NCBI GenBank assembly: GCA_900073065.1
Contig: FJOG01000012.1
Coordinates: 835,981 to 899,980 of the forward strand
Source of the DNA: Phialocephala subalpina
Taxonomy: Eukaryota > Ascomycota > Leotiomycetes > Helotiales > Mollisiaceae
Direction: 5' to 3'
Length of the DNA stretch: 64,000 nucleotides
Part shown: piece after piece, positions 32,230 through 43,011 of the stretch
How the letters are laid out: each line of letters opens with the position of its first letter
Numbering within the stretch: the first letter of the stretch is position 1
The notes under the pieces: model-generated
The model's input: the letters and a program-made list of their open reading frames with translations, nothing else
What the model was told of the DNA's origin: nothing
Databases searched by the model: none
Made by a program: the position numbers and the translations under genes

Positions 32230-34126
32230 ATGCAAGGCAAGCTAGGAACGCGTGACCTAGCGTCTTCCACTCAGGTCAGAGCACATGCCATGCGTAAAGT
32301 CCAGCACCAAAGACGCATTAAACAAGCAGAAAGATCAAAAGCAACCCAAAAGGCCACAGTAAAGCACCGATGCAATCATGCGGAAGCAATCCAGCCAGGA
32401 GCGCGCATCGACCACTCGCACCGGGTTCCGATGGTCTGGCGTTTGGCCAGGGAACATCAGCTCCTCAAAGCATGTTGATCGGCCCAATCAACGCCCAAGC
32501 AGGCGTATCGATGGTCTGTAAGCAATGTGGCAAGACGCAAATAATATCCTTGACTCCCGACCAAACGTCAACACTGCCTCGAGAAATCATCAGTGGAGGC
32601 TCGCTCGGTCCTTTCATGACATTGCCGATGACGGTGAACCATCAAATGCATGAACTGATCCATCACTGTAAGCGCAAGTGCCACTCAACTTGACCGAAGC
32701 TGACAAGTTATGATGGTAGACTTCTTTGTGCATGGACCAAAGATCAATGCTTATATATATGGCAAAGATAACTTGGAGATTCTATTCAACTTCTGGGTGC
32801 TGCAGTCCACGGGAGATGCATCCGTGTTGTATGCTTTGTTTGCTCAGGCTGCGTACCACCGACTCCATTTACTGAAACAAAGTCTCAATTGTGATGCTTA
32901 GAGTTCGGACAGAAACATACCGAGTAAGTAGCATGCACCAGCGTCGGCGATACCCGTGACTGGAGCAGCATGATGTCTGGCTCTGCTTAGAATGCTGCGG
33001 TGTCGATATTGTCCGACTGAGATACTGACTTTGAAGTAGTCGGGCAGGCGAATTCGTATCTATTCAAGGCAATGAAGCTGCTCCAGAAGAAGTTCGATGT
33101 TGCTGGAGAAGCATTGAGCAACGACTCCATGTCAATCGCTGCAATGTTGTCCACCACAGTAGTAAGAGATCTTCTGTGATTGGATGTCGTGTCAATATCT
33201 AATAGTCCGACAGGGTGTGGCAGGCAATATAGAGCAGCTGAAAGCCCACTATGCCGGAATGGCGAAAATGGTACAGCTCTGTGGTGTATAGACACTCTTT
33301 CGAAAGTCCTAGCTCATGCAATCTCTCGGTAAGAAATGCTTCTATGATTCGGAGTGTTTGTACTCGTAAATACTATTTGTGTTGACTTGCTTGCCAGTGT
33401 TGATTCGAACGCAGCATGGACACAGCAGACCAAGCCAATGTTTTCCATGTACAAAAGTAACGTCCGGGATCCGGCTTCGATGGCTTCAATCTTCGGATAC
33501 AAGCTTCCTCGAAGTCCCTTCGTGAACCGCAGATTCGAGGACTTTCTCTGGGATGACCTTTTCCCCGGCGCCTGTGATCTCTTCTACATCTCACACCTTC
33601 TGGATTTGTATGTCTCAGCGCCAGGAACATTGAAGCCCATAGAGCGAGAGTATTTCGAAGACACTTATGCTGCCTGCAACCATGACCTAGCAGCATTTCC
33701 CCTCCCAAGGGATGTCCTGGCGAAGACAGCGATGTATTATCGACAACACTGCTGGCGGATTGCAGCGTTCCTGTACATCAACACCGCGATCCGCAAGGCT
33801 CCATCACCTCAGATCATCAATAGTATGACTCTGCCGTTAATAGAAGCATTCCAAGAAACAGAGCCTGCCAGCTCCTGGTACCCTTATGCAGACATCCTGC
33901 TGTGGGTGTTCATTCAAGGGTACTGTGGCGCTTGTGAGCCTTGCAGAGAGGATGGTTTGTTCAGGAATTGAGGAGAGTAGTGCTGGTTATGGATTTGAAG
34001 ACATCTGACGATATGGATCGTGTCTCGAGAGATCTCCTCTGGCGCAAATCGTATCATTCGGACCTGGTTCGAGAGCTTTGGCGGGATTTCGCATGGCAGG
34101 ATAGCCATTGGCCTTGGAGAAGTTAG
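32230..34126 (+). pseudogene. Fungal transcription-factor-like gene (Fungal_trans_2 type), frameshifted
   Basis: It begins with the family N-terminal motif FVNMQGK...RAHAMRKVQHQRRIKQ (first ATG at 32230). It then shows GGSLGPFMTLPM, a helix-rich middle (FKAMKLLQKKFDVAGEAL), VDSNAAWTQQTKPMFS after a 69-nt intron (33329-33397), and an ILLWVFIQG...RGWFVQEL end. This order is that of DUF3468/Fungal_trans_2 proteins, many of which lack a zinc cluster; none is seen here. Introns at 33162-33213 and 33329-33397 have good consensus. Two single-base shifts break conserved stretches: near 33283, where LCG runs into a TAG, and near 33945, between the GACEP and RGWFV segments. Part of the 5' half (32470-32700) also needs an unclear splice. 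It is probably inactive unless these are sequencing errors. Confidence 0.68.
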
Positions 34127-34524
34127 GCAATATGATATGTAGAGACTACTTGATTGATCTACCAACACTCTTGGCTCGTGGTATTTTCGTCCGTCAATGT
34201 CCCTCTCTCCCATGCATGCCAAGGCTCCTCAAAATATCTCTTCCTCTGACCGATAATTCGAGGACAAGATTGTTGGTTCTTGTCAGGCAAGAGATTGGGA
34301 CATCGGACGAGTGGATATCGTTTGCATCTTGTTGGTCTCGTAAAGTTACAGTGTAGAAAGATGGATGTTGTATGGTTACTGTTTGTGGTGCGCGACGCGT
34401 TTCCCAATATAGACGCGTCGGAATTTCCTTCAACTTCACACCGCCTTCTTTCCTCCAACATCCACCTCCCGAAAAACTCTGAGACAGACTCGGGTATCCT
34501 TCAATTTGGAATAACTTTTGAGCC

Positions 34525-35765
34525 ATGAACCTCGCCCTCAAAACGTGCTGCCCGATATGCAGCTCAACCGAGAAGCTCTCGCGATGCCAGGGTGTAGGAA
34601 TTACCCCACATCCTTGCTGCATGTGCTCCTTTAATATCGTCCTCGCTACCAGAAGAATGATGCTGACTTTGAGATTCCTAGGCGGTCGTGAGCACCAGGT
34701 AGCCCATCGAAATGAGCACAAGAAAGCTTGCAATGCCGTTAAGAAGGCCAAATACCATCTAGATGTTGAAGAGCAAGAGCTTCGCAGTCTTCCAGCTGGT
34801 CAGTGGCCAAGCAACGTCTTCGAAGAGGAGGTTGGCCACTTCTGGGGAATTTTAGAGACACGGGATTACATGCGAGCACGACTTGGCTACATTGATGCAT
34901 TGAAGCAGATCAAGACGACCTATGCAGTCCAAAAAGCTGCTGATAATGTCCGGGATCTGCTGCGACTTTGTTGAGGTGATAATATGGGCGTGCGTGATAT
35001 ACTTCCTGGCCTTCTCTTACGTCTAGGAAGAGACCAAGAATGCTATGATTTCCTCAAGTGGTGGTCTGATGATCGGCCAACATACGATTGGGTAAGTCTC
35101 GGCTCCCATGGGATATATTCTTCATTCTCTTCTCCTCTCTGCTCCCACCTCCAGGTCCTTAGCTATTCATATCTCTCTGCCCTCTAAACACACGATTTGG
35201 TTACTGACTGAAGATTAGGGGATATGTCCTTACCATACCTTGATCTAAAGGACGAGGACGTCTTCGAACCAGTCACTCCCTTCATCCAGAAGTATTACGC
35301 ACTTTGCCATGCTGTAGCAATCGTGCTCATCAAGATTCGATTGTTTCTCGAACTGCGAAACATAAAGGACTCAGAGGTCGTCGGTAAGAAGAATCTGACC
35401 AGCGGCAAGAAGATTCCCAGGGAGATTCTGGACAATGTCAAAACCAGCTTCTCAGCGATACAATTGCAAAAAATTCTCGGAGCAGGGACCTTATGACGAA
35501 GAAGCAAGTGTTGGAGGACACCGTTGCAGATCTGAAAGCCCAAATAATTCAGCTTTACGAGTCTATCAGTATAGCAAACTCTCATTTCTGGCCAGCACTC
35601 CTTAAGCCAGGACGTCATTTGACAGCAGGACTATCGGCCTACTCCGCAGGCTCTGTCCAAGAGATGTAAATATACCTCCAGTATTCATACGGTTCGTGGG
35701 CCGAGACTCCAGGAGCGATCGAAGTCATCGAGCAGCTGAAGACTGGCGAGTTTCTCGACGGCTGA
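34525..35765 (+). pseudogene. MYND-type protein gene, multiply disrupted
   Basis: The first exon encodes CCPICSSTEKLSRCQG, the N-terminal half of a MYND finger, and after an intron REHQVAHRNEHKKAC gives the C-terminal half; the middle Cys pair is not recoverable in frame. The body matches a common fungal MYND family: VGHFWGILETRDYMRAR, MGVRDILPGLLLRLGRDQECYDF, YLDLKDEDVFEPV, NSHFWPALLKPG and LQYSYGSWAETPGAI. Lesions include a TGA after DLLRLC (34972-34974, family Arg, CGA to TGA), a one-base loss at the G run after the intron acceptor at 35218, a shift in the A run near 35470, and a TAA after SVQEM (probably from CAA). The two stops fit C-to-T changes. It lies directly downstream of another broken gene and beside an AT satellite. 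Confidence 0.75.
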
Positions 35766-36209
35766 TGAGCTGAATGGGATAGTTGAAGGAAGGACCCCCC
35801 GGATCTCATTGACAGACCTTCTCTGTCCCGGAGGTAAATTGCAGGTTTGGTTTCTCAAATATACAGAGTTTGCGTCTCGGGATGTTTCTGCAGCGGCGTA
35901 GGAGCCTGGTGTTGTCAAACGCTGGCGTTTTCAATGAAATTTATCATAAGAGCATTTGCAAGAAAGTAGTCTGTATTCTTGCTAAATCAATCAATCAGTG
36001 GTAACAACTGTATAGTCTGCAATAGTCAAACATCGATCCCAGAGATTCCACAAGTCAGCAACCTTCTCAATCTCCGTTGCCCGGCGTTTCTCTCGAGTTC
36101 CTCTTTGGAAGCTGGACACGTGGTTCACGTGAAATTTCAATATACCTGGCGAGCAGAGCGCGAGTCAAGCCCATGTCGAATCTCCGTATCGCTCCACTAA
36201 TATTTTTTC
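35766..36209. other. Intergenic region before the AT satellite
   Basis: No supported gene seen. Confidence 0.4.
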
Positions 36210-36860
36210 CTGTGTCGTGATATTCGAAAATCAAATATTTAAATATTTATAAAAAATTAAATATTTTAAAAAAAATCAAATATTCCAAAAAAATCAAATA
36301 TTCCAAAAATTATTAAATATTTANNNNNNNNNNNNNNNNNNNNNNNNNNNNNNNNNNNNNNNNNNNNNNNNNNNNNNNNNNNNNNNNNNNNNNNNNNNNN
36401 NNNNNNNNNNNNNNNNNNNNNNNNNNNNNNNNNNNNNNNNNNNNNNNNNNNNNNNNNNNNNNNNNNNNNNNNNNNNNNNNNNNNNNNNNNNNNNNNNNNN
36501 NNNNNNNNNNNNNNNNNNNNNNNNNNNNNNNNNNNNNNNNNNNNNNNNNNNNNNNNNNNNNNNNNNNNNNNNNNNNNNNNNNNNNNNNNNNNNNNNNNNN
36601 NNNNNNNNNNNNNNNNNNNNNNNNNNNNNNNNNNNNNNNNNNNNNNNNNNNNNNNNNNNNNNNNNNNNNNNNNNNNNNNNNNNNNNNNNNNNNNNNNNNN
36701 NNNNNNNNNNNNNNNNNATTTAAAAAAAAAATTCAAATATTCTAAAAAAATCAAATATTTAAAAAAAAATCAAATATTTAAAAATTATTAAAAATTTAAA
36801 AAAAAAATCAAATATTCAAAAATTATTAAATAAAATCAAATATTTAATTATTTATTATTA
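36210..36860. repeat. AT-rich satellite-like repeat around an assembly gap
   Basis: Irregular repetition of an AAAATCAAATATTC/TAAAAA-like unit on both sides of the N run (36324-36717), with almost no G. The repeat probably caused the gap, so its true length is unknown. Confidence 0.85.
36324..36717. other. Assembly gap (394 N)
   Basis: N run within the AT satellite. Confidence 1.
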
Positions 36861-37190
36861 TAAAATTTGCTCGAGACTTGAACATTGGAAGTACCGGTAC
36901 TAGCAACGTGACTCTTCACCAATATGGCAAATCGCGGGAAATCCTCGGGATGACGATAAGTTAAACCTCTTCCAGTTTCCACAACCTCACCTTATACGAC
37001 ATCCAACCTATTTCACACAACACCACAACTCCACCCAAAACTCACCAAACTCCCCACAGTACAGAAATCAAGGGCTGTACTCTACTCGAGAACGAACAAC
37101 ACCGCAAAAATAGGTCGCCGACATCGAAATCGCCATCAAAAAGGCTCAGGCCAAGGCTCCCATATCTGGAAACCCTCCAAACGCAACAAG
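36861..37190. promoter_or_regulatory. Promoter and leader of the sirtuin gene
   Basis: Gene-like composition resumes here. C/A-rich leader sequence precedes the ATG at 37191. Assigned by position; no specific motif claimed. Confidence 0.35.
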
Positions 37191-38528
37191 ATGGGCCAAG
37201 AAAATTCCCACGAGCCGATCGATCCCAGCACTCCTCCGCAAACCCTCACGGAGAGATCTCTAGAAGGGGTAGCAGAATATATCAACGATGGACGACCCAA
37301 ACGAATCGTCGTGATGACAGGAGCAGGCATCAGTACCTCAGCTGGAATTCCTGACTTTCGATCACCTGATACAGGATTATACGCCAACCTTGCACGACTA
37401 GATCTCCCGTATGCAGAAGCTGTATTCGATATTTCGTATTTCAGACAGAATCCAGATCCGTTCTACGTGTTGGCGAAAGAACTTTATCCTGGGAAGTTCT
37501 ATCCTACGATCGCACACGCTTTCATCGCGTTACTGGATGAGAAGTACATGCTTCAGATGCTATTCACTCAAAACATCGATTGTCTAGAACGCCGGGCTGG
37601 TGTACCAGGAGAGAAGATCGTGGAAGCACATGGAAGTTTCGCGACGCAGAGGTGTATTGAGTGTAAGACAGAGTACCCGGATGACCTGATGAAGAAAGCT
37701 GTGGAGAGTGGGAATGTACCTCATTGCATTGTTCCACAGTGTAATGGGCTCGTCAAGCCAGATATCGTGTTCTTTGGAGAGCAGCTTCCGGAGGCTTTTC
37801 ATAAGAATAGACATGTGCCTGCGATGGCTGATCTAGTGATCGTCATGGGGACGAGTTTGACGGTGCAGCCGTTCGCAAGCTTGCCTGGGTTTGCGCGGGA
37901 AGGGGTTCCACGAGTACTGATCAACAAGGAACCTGTTGGAGATCTTGGCTGTCGGCTGGATGATGTCTTAGTTCTTGGGGATTGTGATGATGGTGTACGG
38001 AAGCTTGCTGATGCGTTGGGGTGGAGAGACGAGTTGGAGCAGTTGTGGCTGGAGGTTGGTGGGAAGGTCAAGGATAAGGAGGCTGCGAGGTTGAAGGAGC
38101 AGAGGCAAGCTATGTCGAAGGATGAGGCTCTGGAAGCGGAGATTGAGAAGCTGACAGGAGAAGTGGACGCGACTTTAAAGTTGTCGAAGGAGCATACGGA
38201 GAGAGTGAATAGCAAGCTGGGCGAGCCAAGCGAGAAAGGATCTTCGACACTTGGAGAGAAGACTGCCGATGGACCATCATCCACCACTTCTACATCTGCC
38301 TCGGAGCTGCCGACAAGAAGCGAGGCGGGGTGGATCGAGCCTCCGTCCACGCCGGCCGTCAACGAGAACACACCAATAAACACGGAGAAAGTTGGGAATG
38401 AAACTCCGGCGAGAGCACCTGCTGTTAACTCAAAGGCAATCCTCGATGTCACAATGCCACAAAACAGGCCAGACGCATCACCCCCGGGTCCACCTGGGCA
38501 AGGCGAGAAGCCGCCTTCTCGAATCTAA
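37191..38528 (+). CDS. hst2: NAD-dependent protein deacetylase, Hst2-type sirtuin
   Basis: Intronless 445-residue frame. Class I sirtuin motifs are complete: GAGIS (44-48), PDFRS (54-58), QNID (127-130), catalytic His147 in EAHGSF, zinc Cys155/158 and Cys179/184, KPDIVFFGE and GTSLTVQPF. It removes acetyl groups from lysines using NAD. Fungal Hst2 is mainly cytoplasmic and acts on H4K16 and other targets, including in gene silencing. After the core (to about residue 300) there is a charged coiled segment and a Ser/Thr/Pro-rich tail longer than in yeast Hst2. The ATG at 37191 lies just before the conserved N terminus. The Hst2 assignment over Sir2/Hst1 rests on the short N terminus and the zinc-loop layout. 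Confidence 0.93.
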   Translation: MGQENSHEPIDPSTPPQTLTERSLEGVAEYINDGRPKRIVVMTGAGISTSAGIPDFRSPDTGLYANLARLDLPYAEAVFDISYFRQNPDPFYVLAKELYPGKFYPTIAHAFIALLDEKYMLQMLFTQNIDCLERRAGVPGEKIVEAHGSFATQRCIECKTEYPDDLMKKAVESGNVPHCIVPQCNGLVKPDIVFFGEQLPEAFHKNRHVPAMADLVIVMGTSLTVQPFASLPGFAREGVPRVLINKEPVGDLGCRLDDVLVLGDCDDGVRKLADALGWRDELEQLWLEVGGKVKDKEAARLKEQRQAMSKDEALEAEIEKLTGEVDATLKLSKEHTERVNSKLGEPSEKGSSTLGEKTADGPSSTTSTSASELPTRSEAGWIEPPSTPAVNENTPINTEKVGNETPARAPAVNSKAILDVTMPQNRPDASPPGPPGQGEKPPSRI

Positions 38529-40011
38529 TAATTTCAAAGGGGCGTTGGCCAACAGTGGAAATATTAGTGGAATTGAAGGATAATAATTGCAGGGTACACT
38601 ATGTAAGACTTGAAGAGTGTTGCATTTCAGGGAGGATGATTTCGAAAGCGTCCAATCTACCCCGACATGAACAGATGGAGTCGCGAATCAGGATTGCTCA
38701 TGCAAGTTGCATGGAACTTTGTAGCATATGCCTCTGAATAGCGAGATAGCCATTTGGTCATGAGAAAGAGTAAAACCACATGCATTTCCACAACTTTCTT
38801 GAAGGGGGCAGAGCGGTTGTGATTGTTGGTTGCAAAGAAGCAGGGTATTGTCTCGCACGTTTCGTTCAGAATTGGTCCCATGTATGATCCTGTAAAATCT
38901 CGGACCCTCTTGGAATATTGGCGCATCTGATTTGGAGTTCCTTATTTGGAGTTTTCTGGGACCAGGCAGCCCCCAGATGGTATCCTCGAGTCTTGAAAGG
39001 TCAGTTTAATTAGCGCCCAAAGAGGGGTATTGTGGCCGCAAGGGCGGTACAGTGCGTTTGTCATGTATGACAAGATGACAAGACCACCATCTCCAATTAA
39101 TGTAGCCTCAAGAATACATTCCATGCAGGTGACGCCACTGAACCGGTCTACCGCCTACCAGCTCTGACAATCGGAAATGGTGGCTTGATGGAGGTTAGCC
39201 AACACGTTCAGCGATTAAACCCCCACAGACCAGCTAAATTCCTAATCCGAGTCAACCTTCAAATCCTTAGAGCATTACTAATAATATCAAGTGTAACAAG
39301 CTCAGGTATCGAATTAAAGTTGTCTCAAGCATCAAGGTCTTATATGCATGTCGAATAGGAAGTGAAGGAGTCTCCCCTCATTACCTCCAAAGGGGGTTGC
39401 ACCACGGCCTGGCAGCAGCTCTTAGATTACAAGGCAGATAGGATTCCTGATCATTTTACTAGGTATAATATCTAACTGGCTACAACCACATTGGTGTCAA
39501 GTTTATATTCGTGCAGAATTCGAGAAGTCTTGGTCCATTCGACTTTTTGGCAGCCACAGTCACCTCTGGCACCAGCAGCCTAACTTGACGCCCAGGTGCA
39601 CACACTACAGTATCACTACAGCGTACCTGATGTGTCTAGAGTGCCATTATACCTCACTGTTAGATAGCTTCCTCGAGTTTTATACCCAATGTCCTCACCG
39701 GTCTCCCTTTCGTCCCGCCCCAGTCCCATGAAAGCCAATGGAGTTCAAAGTTTCCGTTTCAGAGTCTCACACTACCTGTATCACACCGTATTCAACGTAT
39801 ATATCTGCAAGATACTTTCGTGAGTCGAAATATACCGTCGACGCTGCCCTCACATGATCCTCCCCCTTCTCCCCTATAAGATCGGTCCCCCCATGAATTT
39901 CCTCCATCTTCCCTTCAAATCTTCCCAAACTCTCAAGTTCTCGTGTTCCTCACAGCCTTACCAGCTCGCTTAACCATCAAATCCCGTTGCATCACAATTT
40001 TCGCGCCCACA
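38529..40011. other. 1.5-kb intergenic region
   Basis: No recognised gene. The part after about 39840 is pyrimidine-rich with a CTATAAG box near 39870, resembling a core promoter for the small frame at 40012. Confidence 0.4.
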
Positions 40012-40186
40012 ATGCCAGATACCACGACAATTCTTGGTGTTGAAACTTTTGATGAGGCACCCCAAGAAATAACCGAGCATCCGCGCGATACGAGTGGGTG
40101 CACCTTCCATTCCCTCGCTTGAAAGTTTTTTGACACCGAAAAATGCGCTTCGGGATACTAACAATTACGCAGGTTATGGGAATTAA
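40012..40186 (+). CDS. Candidate small spliced gene, 31-residue peptide
   Basis: The ATG at 40012 opens 27 codons. A 79-nt intron (40094-40172) with a GTGGGT donor, an ACTAAC branch and an ACGCAG acceptor then leads to four more codons and a TAA at 40186. The peptide is acidic (MPDTTTILGVETFDEAP...) with no signal peptide or Cys. A CTATAAG box and C/T-rich tract lie 100-140 bp upstream. It is unrecognised, and the call rests on splice and promoter consensus only. A longer spliced product with a different acceptor is equally possible. Confidence 0.3.
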
Positions 40187-40926
40187 TTTGAGTCCAAACT
40201 TGAAGTGGTCGATGTTGTTGGCGTTGGAGGACATTTTTGTAAGTTGGTGGTTGAGGTTGAGCGGCGAAGTGAGGGTGTGGCTGCTATGTGCACGGACCAC
40301 CTGAAGACCCCACGCTGGAACTTCGAGCATTTGGAGCCTCACTGACTTTCTCCCAGCACTTCAACAACTTCATTTCGAACATCACTCAATAATAGGCCTC
40401 ATTACTGGACATGATCGGATACCATTTTCCCTTGATCACACGTGTTTTGGAATTTTGTAGAGGGGACTTGCTCTTGCTGAGTCGTTTCATTCTTTGGAAT
40501 TGCGATGGATTAGCTACAGGGTGAATGGGCGAAGAACCGGGGATAGATTGCGAAGGAAGTTGGCAATCGTTTTGAAATCTCAAACCAAGTCACTCGTTGA
40601 TCATTAGATAGTTGGGTTTCAAAATAAACACTGTTGAAGTTGGCTCTTCACTTCGTGGCTTACCTCCGCACGTTATGCTCTTGATTTTCAGCGATTGAAG
40701 GCCCGGAAATTTAGCGATGGATGCCCTGAATAGCACCAACGCTCACTAAATTATGCCAAATTAGAGCCCGACGACCTCAAAAGGAGCCGGATATCGGAAT
40801 AACAGATCTTCCGAATCGAAACTTGTTTCCTTGGTATCTCGACCCATTAATCCATTCATTCAAACCATCCACCTCCAACACGTGCATATACGATTCTCAC
40901 CTCAAGACAACCTCATTACAACTACA
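40187..40926. other. Intergenic region upstream of the deacetylase gene
   Basis: No supported gene. The last 150 bp are C/A-rich leader-like sequence. Confidence 0.4.
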
Positions 40927-40971
40927 ATGGTGCTGAGCGCTCCTCCTCCCAGCATCCTACAATGCGACTAA
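40927..40971 (+). promoter_or_regulatory. Upstream ORF overlapping the deacetylase start
   Basis: An ATG at 40927 opens a 14-codon frame ending in TAA at 40971, so it overlaps the main ATG (40962) in another frame. If translated it would lower initiation at the main start. Confidence 0.5.
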
Positions 40972-41879
40972 GCACCACCCGCCTCGCCCGCCGCCTGCGA
41001 TCCTCTTTTCTACTCCCCTTCACCACCATCCAGAACCTGTCCCAAAGTTCCTCTATCCCTCACAAACACATCAAAATCGACGACGAAGAGCGCCTCCTCT
41101 CTCCCGACCAGCAAATCCGCCCTCGATCCCCCCTCGCTCACATGATCAAAATGCTCCTCCTCATTCTCCTCGCCCTCCTCCTTATGCTCCTATTGTTGAT
41201 CTACACAATCTACAAACCACCAACCTGGCTCGTTTCCCTCATGTCTTGGAAAAACCCAGACGTACTTTTCCACGTCCCATTATCAAGCTCGAATCACGTG
41301 GTCGCTCTTACAATCGACGATGCGCCTTCTTCCGAAACGGGCAAGATACTTGATGTTCTGAAGAAATACAACGCAAAAGCAACATTTTTCATCATTGGCT
41401 CCCAAGCCAGCGGTTATGAGGCTGTTTTGAAACGGATGCACGATGAAGGGCATGAGATGGGGAATCATGCTTGGAGAGATGAACCGAGTGTTAGACTGAG
41501 GAGTGAGGTATTGAAGCAGCAGATGATGGATGTGGAGAAGATGTTGATTCCAAATGAGAGTGGGACTAAGTGGTTTCGGCCTGGGTCCGGGTATTTCAAC
41601 AAAAAGATGGTAGATGTGGTGAAAGAGATGGGGTATAGGACTGTGCTTGGGGATATATTTCCGTTCGATCCTGTGATTCCGAGGCCGAAAATCAATGCGG
41701 CGCACATTCTTAGCATGTTGAAACCTGGGGGTATCATCATTGTACATGATAGGAGGAGCTACTCGGCTGAGCAGTTGGAGATTACGTTGAAAGGGATGAA
41801 AGAGCGGGGTTGGAAGGCCGAATCGTTGGGTGGAGTACTCAAGATCGCAGAGGAGGAGAAGAAGGAAAAGGCTCGGTGA
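40962..41879 (+). CDS. Membrane-anchored polysaccharide deacetylase (NodB domain)
   Basis: Intronless, 305 residues. A Leu-rich span (about 62-82) makes it a type II membrane protein with the enzyme outside the cytoplasm. NodB (CE4) motifs follow: TIDDAP with Asp119/Asp120, GNHAWRD with His169 and Asp173 in place of the usual second His, RPGSGYF, and IIIVHD with His262. It should be a metal-dependent deacetylase acting on chitin or a related cell-wall glycan. The H-x3-D form of motif 2 occurs in a fungal subgroup, so activity is plausible but unproven. The start is the first ATG that gives the conserved frame; an overlapping upstream ORF precedes it. Confidence 0.87.
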   Translation: MRLSTTRLARRLRSSFLLPFTTIQNLSQSSSIPHKHIKIDDEERLLSPDQQIRPRSPLAHMIKMLLLILLALLLMLLLLIYTIYKPPTWLVSLMSWKNPDVLFHVPLSSSNHVVALTIDDAPSSETGKILDVLKKYNAKATFFIIGSQASGYEAVLKRMHDEGHEMGNHAWRDEPSVRLRSEVLKQQMMDVEKMLIPNESGTKWFRPGSGYFNKKMVDVVKEMGYRTVLGDIFPFDPVIPRPKINAAHILSMLKPGGIIIVHDRRSYSAEQLEITLKGMKERGWKAESLGGVLKIAEEEKKEKAR

Positions 41880-42234
41880 ATTGTTCGGATACTCTATGGA
41901 AGACTTTTAGTTTGCTTCGCAGGTCCTTTCTGTGTTGTGTCTGCCTCCTTTGGTACCAGGCTGTCCTGCTCTTAACTTACCTACCACGAACCAGGTCATT
42001 GTTCGTCGCAGTGAGAGGACACAGATGTACTCAAAATCTCCCAGCAAGGACGGGACATTCGCTGTACTCCCCCTTTTCCTTCTGATCTCAAAGAGACTCC
42101 TCTTTGTTTTCTCATATGACGCTAGCCATCGCTTCCGGCTCTCCTCTATCTGTGCCAGCAAAAACATTTCGATCTCTCATTTCCTTAATCTACAAGAACA
42201 AAACTTGACCCACAAAAAAGTCCAAAGAGTAAAT

Positions 42235-42399
42235 CGGTCAGATCAGGACTCGAACCTGAAACCAAATCCATGCCCATCCTCTTTCTAGCACACCCGCTAA
42301 GGTCCAGGACTCCCAAGCTGGACCTATTGATTTTCACCTGGGAGCCCGCTAGCATAGAGGTTAAGGAGGATCTGCGCTAGCCAATTGCGCCATCTAACC
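42235..42399 (-). tRNA. tRNA gene with a long structured intron, anticodon uncertain
   Basis: On the minus strand an acceptor stem GGTTAGA/TCTGACC (one G-T pair), a D arm GCGC-AATTGGCTA-GCGC, an anticodon stem GATCC/GGATT and a T arm TCAGG-TTCGAGT-CCTGA are all present. The B box GGTTCGAGTCC is perfect, the A box TGGCGCAATTGG is good, and a T6 run follows as a pol III stop. About 91 nt between anticodon loop and 3' stem must be an intron; it can form strong hairpins (GGTCCAG/CTGGACC). The loop reads TCCTTA before the intron, giving CTT (Lys) with an unusual C33, or CCT (Arg) if the stem is shifted, so identity is open. A tRNA pseudogene is possible. Confidence 0.7.
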
Positions 42400-43011
42400 T
42401 TTGTTGTTTTGATGCGGAGGTTGTGCGTATCTAAAATGATACGGGTGTAAAGAGAGGTGAGAGGAGAGGTGTCGGGGAAGAACTGGTGGGAGCCGATGAT
42501 GTACCGGTTATTGAGGGAAGGGGTTGGGGCGAGATTGGGATGGAGAGCTGAGGGTTTGAAGTTGAGGCTGTAGAGAGATGGACAGAAGACAGGTATGAAT
42601 GTCCCAAGACAGCACACTAGTATTATAGTATAATTCATTTCGAATAGAAAATGTTCAGAAGGACGAGAGACGTTGATGTGAACTTCTGTCATGGTAGAGA
42701 GAGAATTATGTATCTGAACATCATGCTGGCTGCAAACACCCGACGCTATGCTATGCAACAATGAATGCAATAAGCATCTACTCCTTCCAAATGCGTCGCT
42801 TTTTTAAATCAAACAACGAAATTCCACGCACCGGCTTGCTCGCTCAGTCGGCTGATCCCCATGACTTCACCAAACCTCAATGCCGCTTGCAACTTGAAGA
42901 TCCCAAAAACCCCAAACTCCAGGCTTCGAAGAGTCAATCAATCTTAACCCCTGCCAACAAAGAAGAGCCACAAACCGCAAGCCTCATCGACCCTCTTCCC
43001 CCAAGCGTCTC
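42400..43011. other. Intergenic region
   Basis: No supported gene; the short frames seen on both strands resemble no family. Confidence 0.35.
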
